From NCBI GenBank assembly GCA_020851435.1, contig JADZCS010000282.1:1-40661 (forward strand): a stretch of 40,661 nt of DNA, written 5' to 3'. Source of the stretch: Gammaproteobacteria bacterium (GTDB lineage: Bacteria > Pseudomonadota > Gammaproteobacteria > Steroidobacterales > Steroidobacteraceae). Under the pieces are notes generated by a model. That model saw only the letters and a program-made list of their open reading frames with translations, made no database searches and had not been told where the DNA came from. Every line of letters starts with the position of its first letter. Position 1 is the first letter of the stretch. Below, piece after piece: positions 7,484 to 17,400 of the stretch. The position numbers and the translations under genes are program-made.

Positions 7484-9054
7484 GGTGCGCCCCTCGGGCA
7501 TTCGAGCCCCAGCGCGCCGGGATTCGAGCGGCCCAGGGGATCGACCAGCGCCGCGATTCCCTCGAACAGGCGCCGCTGCGTGGAATCGAGGCGCTGCGCG
7601 AACGGGTAGCTGCGGCCGACCTGAAGGTGTCCGGGGTCCAGCGGGGCCCAGGCGTCCACGACCGCGCGGCGCAGGGCGGCAACGGCATCGCGTGCCTCGG
7701 GGTTGGCAGGGACGGGCTTGGTGCGCTTCATCACCTTCTCCTCGAGCGTCTCGCGGTGCAGTTCCTCGAGCGCGTCCGGCCAGAAGAACATGGGTTCGAT
7801 GACGATCACGCCGGGGCCGGCCGCCGAGAACAGCGCCGCGGAGCTGATCGACAGGCGCTCCATGATTTCACGATGCACGTCGAGGGTGTCGAGATAGTTG
7901 CGGTACGCCGCGGCGGCGCGCGATGCCTGGAACAGGCCGTGCACCGGCACCCAGCGCTCGCCGTTCGGGCCGATGACGCCGTTGAGCGGCGTGAACGGCG
8001 CCGCCGCCATCACGGTCGGGATCGTGTTCTCGATGCCGGTTCCGCCATGCCTGCCGGCGATATCCGTGACCTCGGCGAGCAGCTCCCGGAGCGAGCGCTC
8101 CGAGCGTGCCTCGCACATCGCGTGCAGCGTGAAGCCCGCGCCCTCGAGGAAGCCGCGGCCCGCCAGCGTGACGCCCGCCGCGTCGCGCAGGCCCTTGAGT
8201 ATCGAGCCCTGGCCGCGCAGCAGCCGGGTCAGGGTCTTGAAGTCCTCGCCGAGGCTCTGCCGGCGGCTGCGCAGGTTGGCCAGCACGGGGTCGAAGCCCA
8301 CCTGCTGCGCGGCGAGACCGGCGCGGGCGATGTCGCCCATCGCGGCAAGCAGCGCCTCTGGCGCCGCGAAGGAGAACGAGAGTCCGCCCGTAGCCTGCGG
8401 CAGGGGCATCACCGCCAGTGCGATCCGGAGCTTCACGCCGAAGCGGCCGGCATCGCCCACGAACAACTGCGTGAGGTCCGGGCCGAAATGCCGAACGCCG
8501 GTTCGTTCCGCGCTTCGCGCCAGCACGCCCGTGCGCAGGATTTCGCCGTCGGGCAGCGCGATCTCGAAGCCCCGCGCCGCATCGCCCGCGGTCGCAGTCT
8601 GCCCCGAGCCCCAGAAGATCGCGTTCTGCGACAGGCCGCCGCCGACCGTCGCCGTGAGGCCGGACAGCGGACCCCAGAAGTTGGCGCGCAGGCCGCGTGC
8701 CTTCAGCACCTCCCACAGCTGGTGCCAGGTGACGCCGGCCTCCACGACGACGATGCCGTCGTCGGCCGAGCTGAGGTCGATCGCCGTCAGGCCGCGCAGG
8801 TCGACCAGCGCAAAGCGCTGTTGGCCGGCCGCGACATAGCCGCCCGTGTAGGACATGCCGCCACCGCGCGGCACGACCGCGAGGCCGGACGCCGCCGCTG
8901 CCTGGATCGCCTCGCGTGCCTCGGCGAGGCTGCGCGGCGCGAGCACCAGTTCGGGTGAGGCGCCGCTGTTGAAGAAGTCGTGGTTGAAGCGCGCGCGCAG
9001 CTGGGGGTCTGCGCTGGCGATGCCGGCGGCGCTGAGTTCATCGAGCGTGCTCAT
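7480..9054 (-). CDS. PCMH-type FAD-linked oxidase/dehydrogenase (GlcD / 4-cresol dehydrogenase-like)
   Basis: The 524-aa product has the two-domain layout of the vanillyl-alcohol-oxidase/glycolate-oxidase flavoprotein superfamily. An FAD-binding PCMH domain occupies about residues 35-215, with PRGGGMSYTGG, VVEAGVTWHQLWEVL and a WGP-x5-TVGGGLS loop. A substrate domain follows, ending in DPLGRSNPGALGL, the usual C-terminal signature. There is no signal peptide. Length and the mid-sequence AAGPGVIVIEPMFFWPD segment resemble 4-cresol dehydrogenase or vanillyl alcohol oxidase more than lactate dehydrogenase, but I cannot name the substrate. AGGAG precedes the ATG at 9054. The upstream IclR stop is 7 nt away and the downstream racemase-like gene overlaps its stop, so all are one operon. 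Oxidation of an alcohol or hydroxy acid in a catabolic route is inferred. Confidence 0.87.
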   Translation of the reverse strand: MSTLDELSAAGIASADPQLRARFNHDFFNSGASPELVLAPRSLAEAREAIQAAAASGLAVVPRGGGMSYTGGYVAAGQQRFALVDLRGLTAIDLSSADDGIVVVEAGVTWHQLWEVLKARGLRANFWGPLSGLTATVGGGLSQNAIFWGSGQTATAGDAARGFEIALPDGEILRTGVLARSAERTGVRHFGPDLTQLFVGDAGRFGVKLRIALAVMPLPQATGGLSFSFAAPEALLAAMGDIARAGLAAQQVGFDPVLANLRSRRQSLGEDFKTLTRLLRGQGSILKGLRDAAGVTLAGRGFLEGAGFTLHAMCEARSERSLRELLAEVTDIAGRHGGTGIENTIPTVMAAAPFTPLNGVIGPNGERWVPVHGLFQASRAAAAYRNYLDTLDVHREIMERLSISSAALFSAAGPGVIVIEPMFFWPDALEELHRETLEEKVMKRTKPVPANPEARDAVAALRRAVVDAWAPLDPGHLQVGRSYPFAQRLDSTQRRLFEGIAALVDPLGRSNPGALGLECPRGAP

Positions 9055-9061
9055 CGGTTCG

Positions 9062-9823
9062 TCATCTCCTGCGTGCTGCGCGCAGGCGTCGCGTGCGCTG
9101 ATCCATGAAATCGCGGAGCTGTAGTTCGAGTTCAGGGCGCTTGGATTCCATGCGCCTGACGGGGCCGCCGATGCTGACGAACAGCGGACGTTCGAGCGAG
9201 TCGGCGGGGAGATAGGCCCCCATGGCGCCGACCTCCGGGTGGAAGGACCCGCTGGCCCAGCCGTGGCCGCGCAGGCGCGCCTCGCGCGTGGCGGCGAGCG
9301 TGTCCGTCAGCGTCGGCATCGCCCGCGTGAGCTTGAGGGCTGCGGCGCGCCGGTGCATGGCGCGAACGGTCGAGGAGGGAAGCGTCGCGAGATAGGCCTG
9401 GCCCACGGCAGTGCCGAACACGCTGTAGCGCTGGCCGACCTCGGGAGACCAGACGATGCCGGTCGGTGCGCCGACCGCGTGCACGATCTCGATCTCGAGG
9501 TCCGCGGGAACCACGAGGGTCACCGTTTCGCCGGTCGTGGCGGAGAGTTCGGCCAGCGCCTCCCGCAACCCCTCGCCGCCGAGCCAGGCCTGCACCAGCC
9601 AGGTGCCCAGCGCAGAGAAGCGCGCGGTCGGATAGTAGGTTGCCGCCCGCCGGTCGACCGCCAGCAGGTTCAAGTCGACGAGCGTGCGCAGCAGGTCCGC
9701 CATGCTCGACCGCGGCGCGCCCAGGTCGGCCGCCAGCGATGCGCTGGACAGCGGCCGGCGCGCGCGTGCCAGGGCCTCGAAGATCTGGAAGGTCCTGACG
9801 ACTGATCGTGCGTGTTCGCTCAT
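9062..9823 (-). CDS. IclR-family transcriptional regulator (second of three)
   Basis: The start is the ATG at 9823, overlapping the stop of the upstream IclR gene as ATGA, which gives 253 aa. Residues 1-70 form the winged helix-turn-helix (VVRTFQIFEAL, then GAPRSSMADLLRTL). The rest is the IclR effector domain, including FGTAVGQAYLATL and the late SFHPEVGAMGAYLP segment. It shares the RRAATYYPTARF linker pattern with the neighbouring IclR protein (RRSATYFPTARF), so the two look like a tandem duplication that then diverged in the effector pocket. The direct overlap suggests the pair is made in a fixed ratio. IclR proteins act as dimers or tetramers; whether these two mix is a guess. The regulated promoter is probably that of its own operon or of the divergent TonB receptor. 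Confidence 0.91.
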   Translation of the reverse strand: MSEHARSVVRTFQIFEALARARRPLSSASLAADLGAPRSSMADLLRTLVDLNLLAVDRRAATYYPTARFSALGTWLVQAWLGGEGLREALAELSATTGETVTLVVPADLEIEIVHAVGAPTGIVWSPEVGQRYSVFGTAVGQAYLATLPSSTVRAMHRRAAALKLTRAMPTLTDTLAATREARLRGHGWASGSFHPEVGAMGAYLPADSLERPLFVSIGGPVRRMESKRPELELQLRDFMDQRTRRLRAARRR

Positions 9824-10590
9824 GTGCTGATCGAATCCCGGGCGGCCAGGCCCGCAGCCGCGGCAAGCAGGGCCTTTGGCAGCTTGCTGCGCTGGCGCCA
9901 CACGCGGTCGCGCGGCCCGCCGACGCTCAGCACGAGCGGCTGCGCCGCCAGCCCGGCCGGCACGGGAGCGGCGAATGCCGCGACATCCGCGAGCACCTCG
10001 CCGGCCGCGTACGCGTAGCCCAGCTGCCGGGCTTGCCTGGCGTGCTCGAGCAGGTCCTTGATCGCGGCCGCGCTTCCCCTGCGGCTGCCGTCGGCCGCGG
10101 CGGAGCGGACCGCCAGCGAGCGGATCGTCGTGTCCGGCAGCGTCGAGCAGTGCGCCCAGCCGATGGCCGAGTGCGCGAGCGGCAGGCGCTGCCCGACCTC
10201 GATCGCGAGACGGATGCCGCCGCTCTGCCCCGCGACGTAGATCACCTCGGCCGTGAGATCGCCGGGCGCTGACAGCGAGACCGTCTCGGATGTCGCGTGC
10301 TGCAGGGCGTGTACCGCGTCCACGAGCCTGGGATCGAGCCAGCGCGCGTCCGACAGCCAGCCACCCCAGCGTCCGAAGCGCGCGGTGGGGAAGTAGGTGG
10401 CAGAGCGGCGGTCGAGGCTCAGCCAGCCCAGTTCGGCGAGCGCCTTGAGCAGCGTGCCGACCGAAGACCGCGGCGCGTCGAGCGCGTCGGCGATCTGCTG
10501 GCTGGACAGCGGAGTGCGGCGGCCCTCGAACAGGTCGAGCAGGCGTGTCACGCGCGCGAGGGTGGTGTCCGATGCGGTCCGCTGTGGCAT
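9820..10590 (-). CDS. IclR-family transcriptional regulator (first of three, operon leader)
   Basis: The start at the ATG at 10590 gives 256 aa; an upstream in-frame ATG at 10701 would lie beyond the probable promoter and add a non-homologous leader. The helix-turn-helix (TTLARVTRLLDLFEG, then DAPRSSVGTLLKAL) and the effector domain are typical of the family. The effector region has the expected hydrophobic GQRLPLAHSAIGWAH stretch. It is divergently oriented to the TonB-dependent receptor gene with 113 bp between the two starts, the arrangement of a regulator controlling both directions. A TTGACA-N17-TCCAAT promoter and the 10-bp palindrome CGGATATCCG lie upstream. It overlaps the next IclR gene by 4 nt. 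Confidence 0.91.
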   Translation of the reverse strand: MPQRTASDTTLARVTRLLDLFEGRRTPLSSQQIADALDAPRSSVGTLLKALAELGWLSLDRRSATYFPTARFGRWGGWLSDARWLDPRLVDAVHALQHATSETVSLSAPGDLTAEVIYVAGQSGGIRLAIEVGQRLPLAHSAIGWAHCSTLPDTTIRSLAVRSAAADGSRRGSAAAIKDLLEHARQARQLGYAYAAGEVLADVAAFAAPVPAGLAAQPLVLSVGGPRDRVWRQRSKLPKALLAAAAGLAARDSIST

Positions 10591-10596
10591 GAAATC

Positions 10597-10606
10597 CGGA
10601 TATCCG
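10597..10606. promoter_or_regulatory. 10-bp palindrome in the IclR-TonB receptor intergenic region (possible operator)
   Basis: CGGATATCCG is a perfect palindrome just upstream of the IclR start and downstream of its candidate promoter. IclR-type regulators bind short palindromes, so it may be an autoregulatory operator. A palindrome this short can also occur by chance. Confidence 0.3.
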
Positions 10607-10638
10607 TTTGTTTTGCGTGTTTTCTTGGTTTCCTTGAC

Positions 10639-10667
10639 ATTGGACGAAGAGAACGCAAGGCTGTCAA
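10639..10667 (-). promoter_or_regulatory. Candidate sigma70-type promoter for the IclR-oxidase-racemase operon
   Basis: On the minus strand TTGACA (10667-10662) is separated by 17 nt from TCCAAT (10644-10639). That is a perfect -35 and a four-of-six -10 at ideal spacing, placing the start about 40 nt before the ATG at 10590. A second TTGACA faces the other way at 10634-10639, so the two boxes form an inverted repeat across the intergenic region. Confidence 0.5.
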
Positions 10668-10703
10668 CCAGTTTTCCATGGCATTCCGAGGGGGAATCCA
10701 CCG

Positions 10704-12851
10704 ATGCGCGCTTCCATGCTCACCACAGTCATCCGTACGACCTTGGCTTTCGCCGCGCTTTCCGCAGCCGCCACCGGGGCGCGTGCCGCCGAGACTGCCA
10801 CCGATGCCACGGTGCTCGAGGACATCACGGTCACCGCGCAGCGTCGCGAGGAGAGCATGCAGATCGCGCCGGTGTCGGTCACCGCGGTCACCCCCGCAAC
10901 TCTGGAACGTCGCCAGATCGTAGACACCAAGCAGATCGTGTTCAACGCGCCGAACCTGACCGGCAACTCCAACGTCGGCCAGTCCACGGCCACGACGTTC
11001 TTCATGCGTGCGGTCGGCACGACCGAAAACCTGGCCACGGCCGATACCTCGGTCGGCCTGTACCTCGACGACGTGTACATCGCCCGCCAGGCCGTCAACA
11101 ACTTCAACCTCGCCGACGTCGAGCGCATCGAGGTGCTGCGCGGCCCGCAGGGCGCGCTGTACGGGCGCAACACCAACGGCGGCGCCATCAAGATCGTCAC
11201 CAAGAAGCCGGGCGAGGAAACCGAACTCGCAGGCCGCCTGTCCTACGGCAACTATGGCCGCTACGAGGCCAAGCTGTCCGGCAACGTCGCGCTGACCGAC
11301 AGCCTGTTCCTGCGCGCGAACGTGCTGACCCAGCAGGGCGACGGCATCATCCGCAACCTGACGCTCGACAAGGACGTCAACGACCTCGACTACAAGGGCG
11401 CACGCGTGGCGCTGCGCTACGCGCCGGGCGGGAACTTCGAGGCGAACTTCGCCTACGACTACAACCGCGACGAGACCAATGGCGGCTATGCCTCGGACGT
11501 CGCTGGCGTGATCCGTCCGACCACCAAGGACCTGTTCAAGGTCGTGTCCAATCTCGATGCCCACGGCCTGGCCAAGAGCCACGGTGGCCACCTGCGCCTG
11601 GCCTGGGCCCTCGGCAACTTCGACCTGACCTCGATCACGGGCTACCGCAAGACCACGCAGGACCTGAGCCTGGACCTGTCCGACCAGAACCCGTTCCGTT
11701 ACAACCTGCAGCAGTTCCAGGACAATTCGCAGTTCAGCCAGGAGTTCCAGCTCCAGGGCGAGATCACCGATTCGCTGCGCATGGTCGGTGGCCTCTACTA
11801 CTTCAGCGAGAGCACCGACGTCCACATCACCGACATCGTCGTGCCCAACACCTTCACCAAGGATTTCAAGGTCGACTCCGACAGCATGGCCGCGTTCGGC
11901 CAGCTCGAATACGACATCGGCCCGGTGACGCTGATGGCCGGCGCCCGATACACGAAGGACAAGCGCGAGCTCGACATCGTTGCGGACAGCAACCTCAACG
12001 GCCTGTTCGACTTCAACACTGCCACGCTCGAGGCTCGCGGTGCCGCCGGCCAGGACATCGACCCGAATCGCGAGTTCAGCAAGGTAACGCCCAAGGTCGG
12101 CGTGAACTGGAACATCAGCGATGACCTGTTCGGCTACGTTTCGTACACCAAGGGCTTCCGCTCGGGCGGCTGGACCGGCCGCGTCTTCCGCGCCGACCAG
12201 TACATCAACTTCAATCCCGAGAACGTCGAGTCCTACGAAGTCGGCCTCAAGGCGACGCTGGCGGACGGCAAGGTTCGCTGGAACAACTCGGTGTTCAAGA
12301 TGGACTACACCGACCTGTTCAACACCCTGGTGATCGCCGGCGTGTACACCGTGCAGACGGCCGATGCCACCATCCAGGGCCTCGAGAGCGAGTTCACGTA
12401 CCGCGCCACGTCGTGGCTGGACCTGTTCGCCAACGTCGGCCTGCTGAACGCGGAGTACAAGGGCACCCGCCCCCAGAACCTCGCGCCGCAGCTGCAGCGC
12501 GCCCCGGACTTCCAGGGCAAGGTCGGCGCGTCGATCCAGTACCCGCTCACCAACGGCACGCTGCTGATCAACGGCGACCTGTTCTACACCAGCAAGTACC
12601 TCATCACTCCGGCGAACCTGTCCTTCGCGGCGCCGGCGCTGCCGCGCGATGTCGGCATGACCGGCGACTTCGCCATCGCCAACGCCTCGGTGGGCTACCG
12701 CTGGAACGAGGACCGCTACGAGGTCAGCCTGTCCTGCACGAACTGCTTCAACGAGGAGTATTACGACGCCGGCAACTTCATCGGCACCTATGCCGGTGTC
12801 TACCCAGGCGCGCCGCAGCTCTATCGCCTGACGCTGTCCGCCAGGCTCTGA
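10704..12851 (+). CDS. TonB-dependent outer-membrane receptor
   Basis: The 715-aa product has a signal peptide ending near Ala-Arg-Ala-Ala (residues 25-29), then a TonB-box-like EDITVTAQRREE segment. A plug domain follows (about 45-160), including the conserved stretch VERIEVLRGPQGALYGRNTNGG. The remainder is a beta-barrel rich in alternating aromatic and polar residues, ending in an aromatic/Leu-rich last strand (QLYRLTLSARL). It transports a substrate across the outer membrane using TonB energy. The barrel resembles the large FecA/CirA-like class common in proteobacteria that degrade organic compounds; the ligand cannot be read. GAGGGGGA lies upstream of the ATG at 10704. It is divergent from an IclR gene and is followed by a strong terminator. 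Induction by the substrate through IclR is likely. Confidence 0.95.
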   Translation: MRASMLTTVIRTTLAFAALSAAATGARAAETATDATVLEDITVTAQRREESMQIAPVSVTAVTPATLERRQIVDTKQIVFNAPNLTGNSNVGQSTATTFFMRAVGTTENLATADTSVGLYLDDVYIARQAVNNFNLADVERIEVLRGPQGALYGRNTNGGAIKIVTKKPGEETELAGRLSYGNYGRYEAKLSGNVALTDSLFLRANVLTQQGDGIIRNLTLDKDVNDLDYKGARVALRYAPGGNFEANFAYDYNRDETNGGYASDVAGVIRPTTKDLFKVVSNLDAHGLAKSHGGHLRLAWALGNFDLTSITGYRKTTQDLSLDLSDQNPFRYNLQQFQDNSQFSQEFQLQGEITDSLRMVGGLYYFSESTDVHITDIVVPNTFTKDFKVDSDSMAAFGQLEYDIGPVTLMAGARYTKDKRELDIVADSNLNGLFDFNTATLEARGAAGQDIDPNREFSKVTPKVGVNWNISDDLFGYVSYTKGFRSGGWTGRVFRADQYINFNPENVESYEVGLKATLADGKVRWNNSVFKMDYTDLFNTLVIAGVYTVQTADATIQGLESEFTYRATSWLDLFANVGLLNAEYKGTRPQNLAPQLQRAPDFQGKVGASIQYPLTNGTLLINGDLFYTSKYLITPANLSFAAPALPRDVGMTGDFAIANASVGYRWNEDRYEVSLSCTNCFNEEYYDAGNFIGTYAGVYPGAPQLYRLTLSARL

Positions 12852-12876
12852 GGCCTGATCCGCACTGTGTCGTAGT

Positions 12877-12911
12877 GGCGGCGGTCCGGTGACGGGCCGC
12901 CGCCTTTTTTT
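12877..12911 (+). terminator. Rho-independent terminator after the TonB-dependent receptor gene
   Basis: An 11-bp stem pairs GGCGGCGGTCC with GGGCCGCCGCC (one G-T pair) around a 6-nt loop and is followed directly by seven T. It begins 25 nt after the receptor stop, so the downstream hydrolase-like gene probably depends on readthrough or its own promoter. Confidence 0.92.
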
Positions 12912-12923
12912 CAGGCCAAAAGC

Positions 12924-14420
12924 ATGCTGATGCCCCGCTTTCCGACGCGAGTTCCCCAGCTTCACACGATGATCCGCTGCGGCGATCGCCACGTGCACGC
13001 GCGCATCGCCGGCAGCGGGCCGGCGCTCGTCGCCCTGCACGAGTCGCCACGGTCCTCGCTCTCGCTGCTGCCGCTGATGGACGCACTGGCCGACGACTTC
13101 ACCGTGATCGCGCTGGACACGCCGGGCTACGGCTACTCGGATCCCCTGCCGTCCGCACGTCCCGAGATGCCGGAGTTCGTCGAGGCACTGGGCCAGGTGC
13201 TGGATGTGCTGGGCCTCGAGCGACCGGCGATCTACGGGACCCACACCGGTGCCGCGATCGCTGCCGCGTTTGCACTCGCGCGCCCGCAGCGCGTCTCGGC
13301 GCTGGTGCTCGACGGCTTTGCCGCCTTCGACGCGGAAGAGCAGGTGGACTTCGCCGATCGCTACCTCGCGCCCTTCGAGGCCGAGTGGGATGGTTCCCAC
13401 CTTGCGCGACTGTGGTCGCGGTGCCGCGACCTGTTCATGTGGTTTCCCTATCACCACCGCGACGCGGCCCACCGGCTGCAGACCGAGCTGCCGTCGGTCG
13501 AGGCGGTCTACGCGACAGTCCGCGGCTTCCTGCAGGCAGGCAGCGCTTACTGGAAGGGATACCGCTGCGCGGGCGCCCTCGATGCGCCAGCCGCGGCGCG
13601 CGCGCTCACGGTGCCGACGCTGGTCACCGCGCGGCCGCACGACCTCATCGCCGCGCACCTCGTGCGCGTCGAGCCGACGGCGAGCGTGGAGGTCAGGGCG
13701 CTTGGGCCCTCACCCGAGGACTGGGCCTCGGCGATCAAGAGCCACCTCGCGCGGCATGGCAGCGGAGAGCGGGCCACGATGCCGCCGGGTGTCCGACCGA
13801 GATTCGTGGCCCACGGCGATGGCGCGCTGCACCTGCGCTGGATCGAGGGCGACGAGCGCATCGCCGTCGTGCTGCCTGACCTGCCGACGGCGGCGCGCGA
13901 TGTGGAGGTGCCGGAGGCACTTCGCGATGGACGCACGCTGCTGATCATCGACGCGCCGGGCTGCGGCATGTCCGATCCGCTGGCCGGGCCGGCGACGTCG
14001 ATCGGCGATTGGCTCGCGCCCATCAGCGCCGCCTTGACACATTGCGGCATCGATGCGTACGACGTCATCGGCCTCGGACGCGGCGCACTGCTGGCGAAGG
14101 CACTTGAGCAGCACGACCAGCGCGTGACGGGCATGACAGTGATCGACGCGCCGGCGTGGTTCGCTGATCCCGGTGCGACGCCTGTCGAGCCGCTACTGCT
14201 CAAGCCCTGGCCTGATCCGGATGGCGGTTCGCTGCTGTCCACCTGGTACCGCCTGCGCGATCTCGCATTCTACGAAAGCGTTACCAACGGGGTTCCGCGC
14301 GACCGCAGGCCGCAGGCCCGCGAGGACATCCCCGCGCTGCGGGCTGCGCACGCCGGACTATGGATGGGGCCCGAGTCAGCCGACCTCGTCGCCGCGCTGC
14401 AGGCCTGGCAGCGGCGCTGA
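12924..14420 (+). CDS. Tandem alpha/beta-hydrolase-fold protein lacking recognisable nucleophiles
   Basis: The 498-aa product contains two alpha/beta-hydrolase-like halves. Half 1 (about 15-275) has the oxyanion-loop region ALHESPRS, the [10 protein letters not shown] segment typical of the family, and an elbow reading GTHTGA where G-x-S-x-G is expected. Half 2 (about 285-498) repeats the pattern with [14 protein letters not shown] and an elbow reading GLGRGA. Neither half shows a Ser, Cys or Asp at the nucleophile position, and I see no clear catalytic His near the end of half 1. It may be a binding protein, a pseudo-hydrolase or an enzyme with unusual chemistry. No Shine-Dalgarno is evident; ATGs at 12924, 12930 and 12969 are all possible. 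Its 3' end overlaps the convergent glucan synthase gene by 45 bp. Confidence 0.8.
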   Translation: MLMPRFPTRVPQLHTMIRCGDRHVHARIAGSGPALVALHESPRSSLSLLPLMDALADDFTVIALDTPGYGYSDPLPSARPEMPEFVEALGQVLDVLGLERPAIYGTHTGAAIAAAFALARPQRVSALVLDGFAAFDAEEQVDFADRYLAPFEAEWDGSHLARLWSRCRDLFMWFPYHHRDAAHRLQTELPSVEAVYATVRGFLQAGSAYWKGYRCAGALDAPAAARALTVPTLVTARPHDLIAAHLVRVEPTASVEVRALGPSPEDWASAIKSHLARHGSGERATMPPGVRPRFVAHGDGALHLRWIEGDERIAVVLPDLPTAARDVEVPEALRDGRTLLIIDAPGCGMSDPLAGPATSIGDWLAPISAALTHCGIDAYDVIGLGRGALLAKALEQHDQRVTGMTVIDAPAWFADPGATPVEPLLLKPWPDPDGGSLLSTWYRLRDLAFYESVTNGVPRDRRPQAREDIPALRAAHAGLWMGPESADLVAALQAWQRR

Positions 14421-17400
14421 CGCGGACTGGCGGATGTCTACGCTCACGGCATGCTCGCGATGGTCGTCGACCAGCGGAATGCAGCCGTCAGCCTGCTCGA
14501 TGCCGTCGAGCGTAACCATGCGCCCCGGCGAAGAGCCGACACCGTGGCCCTGGGTCACGACGATCCGGTACTGGGTCTCGCCGAAGCGGTAGCTGAGCGT
14601 GCAGGTGGTCCAGTCCGGCGGCAGGCAGGGCGCGACCTGCAGCACCGCGCCGCGGCGCGTCAGGCCCAGCAGCGACTCGATGACCAGCCGGTAGAACCAG
14701 CCGGCGGATCCGGTGTACCAGGTCCAGCCGCCACGACCCGTGTGCGGCGCGATCGCGTAGACGTCCGCGGCCACGACATAGGGCTCGACCTTGTAGGTCG
14801 CGACCGCGTCGGCGGAATTCCCGTGGTGCACCGGATTGACCAATGACAGCAGCTCCCAGGCCCGTTGCCGGTCATCCAGCGCGGCGAAGGCCATGGCGGC
14901 CCAGATCGCCGCATGCGTGTACTGGCCGCCGTTTTCCCGGACGCCCGGGACGTAGCCCTTGATGTAGCCGGGATCCATCGCCGCGTGGTCGAACGGTGGG
15001 TCGAGCAGTTGCACCAGTCCACGATCGCGACGCACCAGGCGCTGGTCGAGGGCGTCCATCGCGGTCCGCGTCCTGTCGGTCGCACCCGCTCCGGACAGCA
15101 CTGACCAGCTCTGGGCTATGGAATCGATCGAGCATTCGAGGTTCACCGACGATCCCAGCGGCGTGCCGTCGTCGAAGTAGGCGCGGCGGTACCAGGAACC
15201 GTCCCAGCCATGCCGCTCGAGGCTGGCCTGCAGCTGCGCGGCTGTCGTCGTGCAGCGCGCGGCAAACACTTCGTCCAGCCGAAGTCGCGCGACGGCCGCG
15301 AAGTCGATGAGTACCCGGTACAGGAAGAAGCCCAGCCAGACGCTCTCGCCCCTGCCGTGGATGCCGACGAGGTTCATGCCGTCGTTCCAGTCGCCCGAGC
15401 CCATCAGCGGCAGGCCGTGCTCCCCGAAGCACAGCCCGTGCTCGATCGCGCGCGCGCAGTGCTCGTAGAGGCTGGCGACCACGGTGGTGCGCCTCGGAAG
15501 GTCGAAGTACGACTCCTCGCTGGCGCCGAGCGCGCGCGCCTCGAGGAAGTGCAGGCTCTCGTCGAGCACGCCGGCATCGCCGGTGACCTCCACGTAGCGG
15601 CACACCGCAGCCGGCAACCAGAGATAGTCGTCGGAGCAGCGCGTGCGCACGCCGCGTCCTGCCGGCGGATGCCACCAGTGCTGCACGTCGCCTTCCGGGA
15701 ACTGGCGCTCGGCGCAGCGCAGCAGGTGTTCGCGCACGAGCCGCGGCTCGGCGTGCACGAGCGCCATCACGTCCTGCAGCTGGTCGCGGAATCCGAAGGC
15801 GCCGCCCGACTGCTGGAAGCCGCTGCGCGCCCACAGGCGGCAGGCCAGCGTCTGGTAGACCAGCCAGCCGTTGGCCAGCACGTCGAGCGACGGATCGGGG
15901 GTCGTGACCTGGATGGCGCCGAGCGTGTGCTTCCAGTATTTCCGGACCGCCGCCAGCGCGGCCCGCGCCGAGCCGGGCGTGCGCAGGCGGCGCGCCAGTT
16001 CATTGGCCTTGTCGGGGTCGCGCCCGACGCCGAGCCGGAAGATGATCTCGCGCTCCTCGCCGTCGGCAAGCTCGAACGGCACCTGGATCGCGCCACAGGG
16101 GTCCAGGGCTGCGCCGAGCCGGCCGGACAGTCGCGCCCGGGACATCGCATCGGGGTTGGCAAGCGTGCCATTGCGCCCGAGGAACTCGTTGCGGTCGCCG
16201 GTGACGCTGCGGCTGCGGTCATCGACATCGAAGAACGCGGTGCGTCCGGAGAACTCGGTGTTGTAGTCGTTGCGGGCGAACAGCGCGCCGCTGCTCGAGT
16301 CCATCTCGGTGACCACGTGCATGGCGGCCTTGGGGCGAAGGTCGCCGAGGACCCACTCGACATACCCGGTGGCGGACAGGCGCCGCGTCCGCCCGGAGCC
16401 ATTGCGCAGCTTGAGCACCGAGAACTTGACGCTGTCCTCGAGGTCGACGTAGACCCAGAGCTCCGAGCGGATGCCGCCCGTGGTGTGTTCGAACACGCTG
16501 TAGCCGAATCCGTGGCGCGTCACGTAGGGCATGGCGCCGCGACTCGGCAGCGGCGTAGGCGACCAGTAATGGCCGCTTTCCTCGTCGCGAAGGTAGAACG
16601 CCTCGCCGCTGCCCGTGCCGACCGCATCGTCGCGCCACGGAGTCAGGCGGAATTCGTGGGCGTTTTCAGTCCACGTGTAGCAGGGCCCGCTCTCGGACAC
16701 CACGGTTCCGAAGTCCGGGTTGGCCAGGACGTTGACCCACGGCACCGGAGTCAGGCGGTCTTTCGTTGTGGTGATGACGTACTCGCTGCCGTCCGCGCTG
16801 AAACCGCCGAGATCGTTGCCGAGCACCAGGCCCTGCCGCGGCCCATCGGCCGCGGCGGCGGGTTCGCCGCGGTGGGTCCGGCTGGGCACCAGCTTGGGTA
16901 CGCGATTGGCGGGTAGGTTCCTGAGCCCGATCTGCTCGAGCAGCGACCCGCGGTCGTCGGAGATCACTGCGCGGGCGACGGCTTGCAGCAGCAGGCGATC
17001 CTCGGCGGAGATCTGCTCCCCGCGTCGGACGAATATCCCGCCGGGCCGGTCGATCACGTACGCCTCGCTGCCCGTCGCGATCAGCCCCACGATCTGGTCC
17101 TGCAGGTGCTGGCGGTAACCGGCGTGGTCCTCGTTCCAGATCACGAGGTCGACGACCAGGCCCTTGAGCCGCCAGTAGGCGTGGCAGCGGATCAGTTGTC
17201 GTGCCAGGTCGATGTGCGCCGAATCCGAGATCTTCAGCAGCACGATCGGCAGGTCGCCTGAAATGGCGTATCCCCACAGTCCCGACTGGCCGCGGCGGTT
17301 CCGCCGCAGCACGGCCGGGTCGGCGCGCAGCGCGGCGTTCGCGTAGATGACCGAGCCGGCGAGCCGCCGGTACAGCTGCGCGTCGTGCTCGCTGGCATTG

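Noticed and set aside
10548-13658. Minus-strand 1036-codon open frame opposite the TonB receptor
   Set aside because: The receptor on the plus strand has a signal peptide, TonB box and plug motifs. The antisense frame has no recognisable domain and spans the terminator and an IclR promoter.
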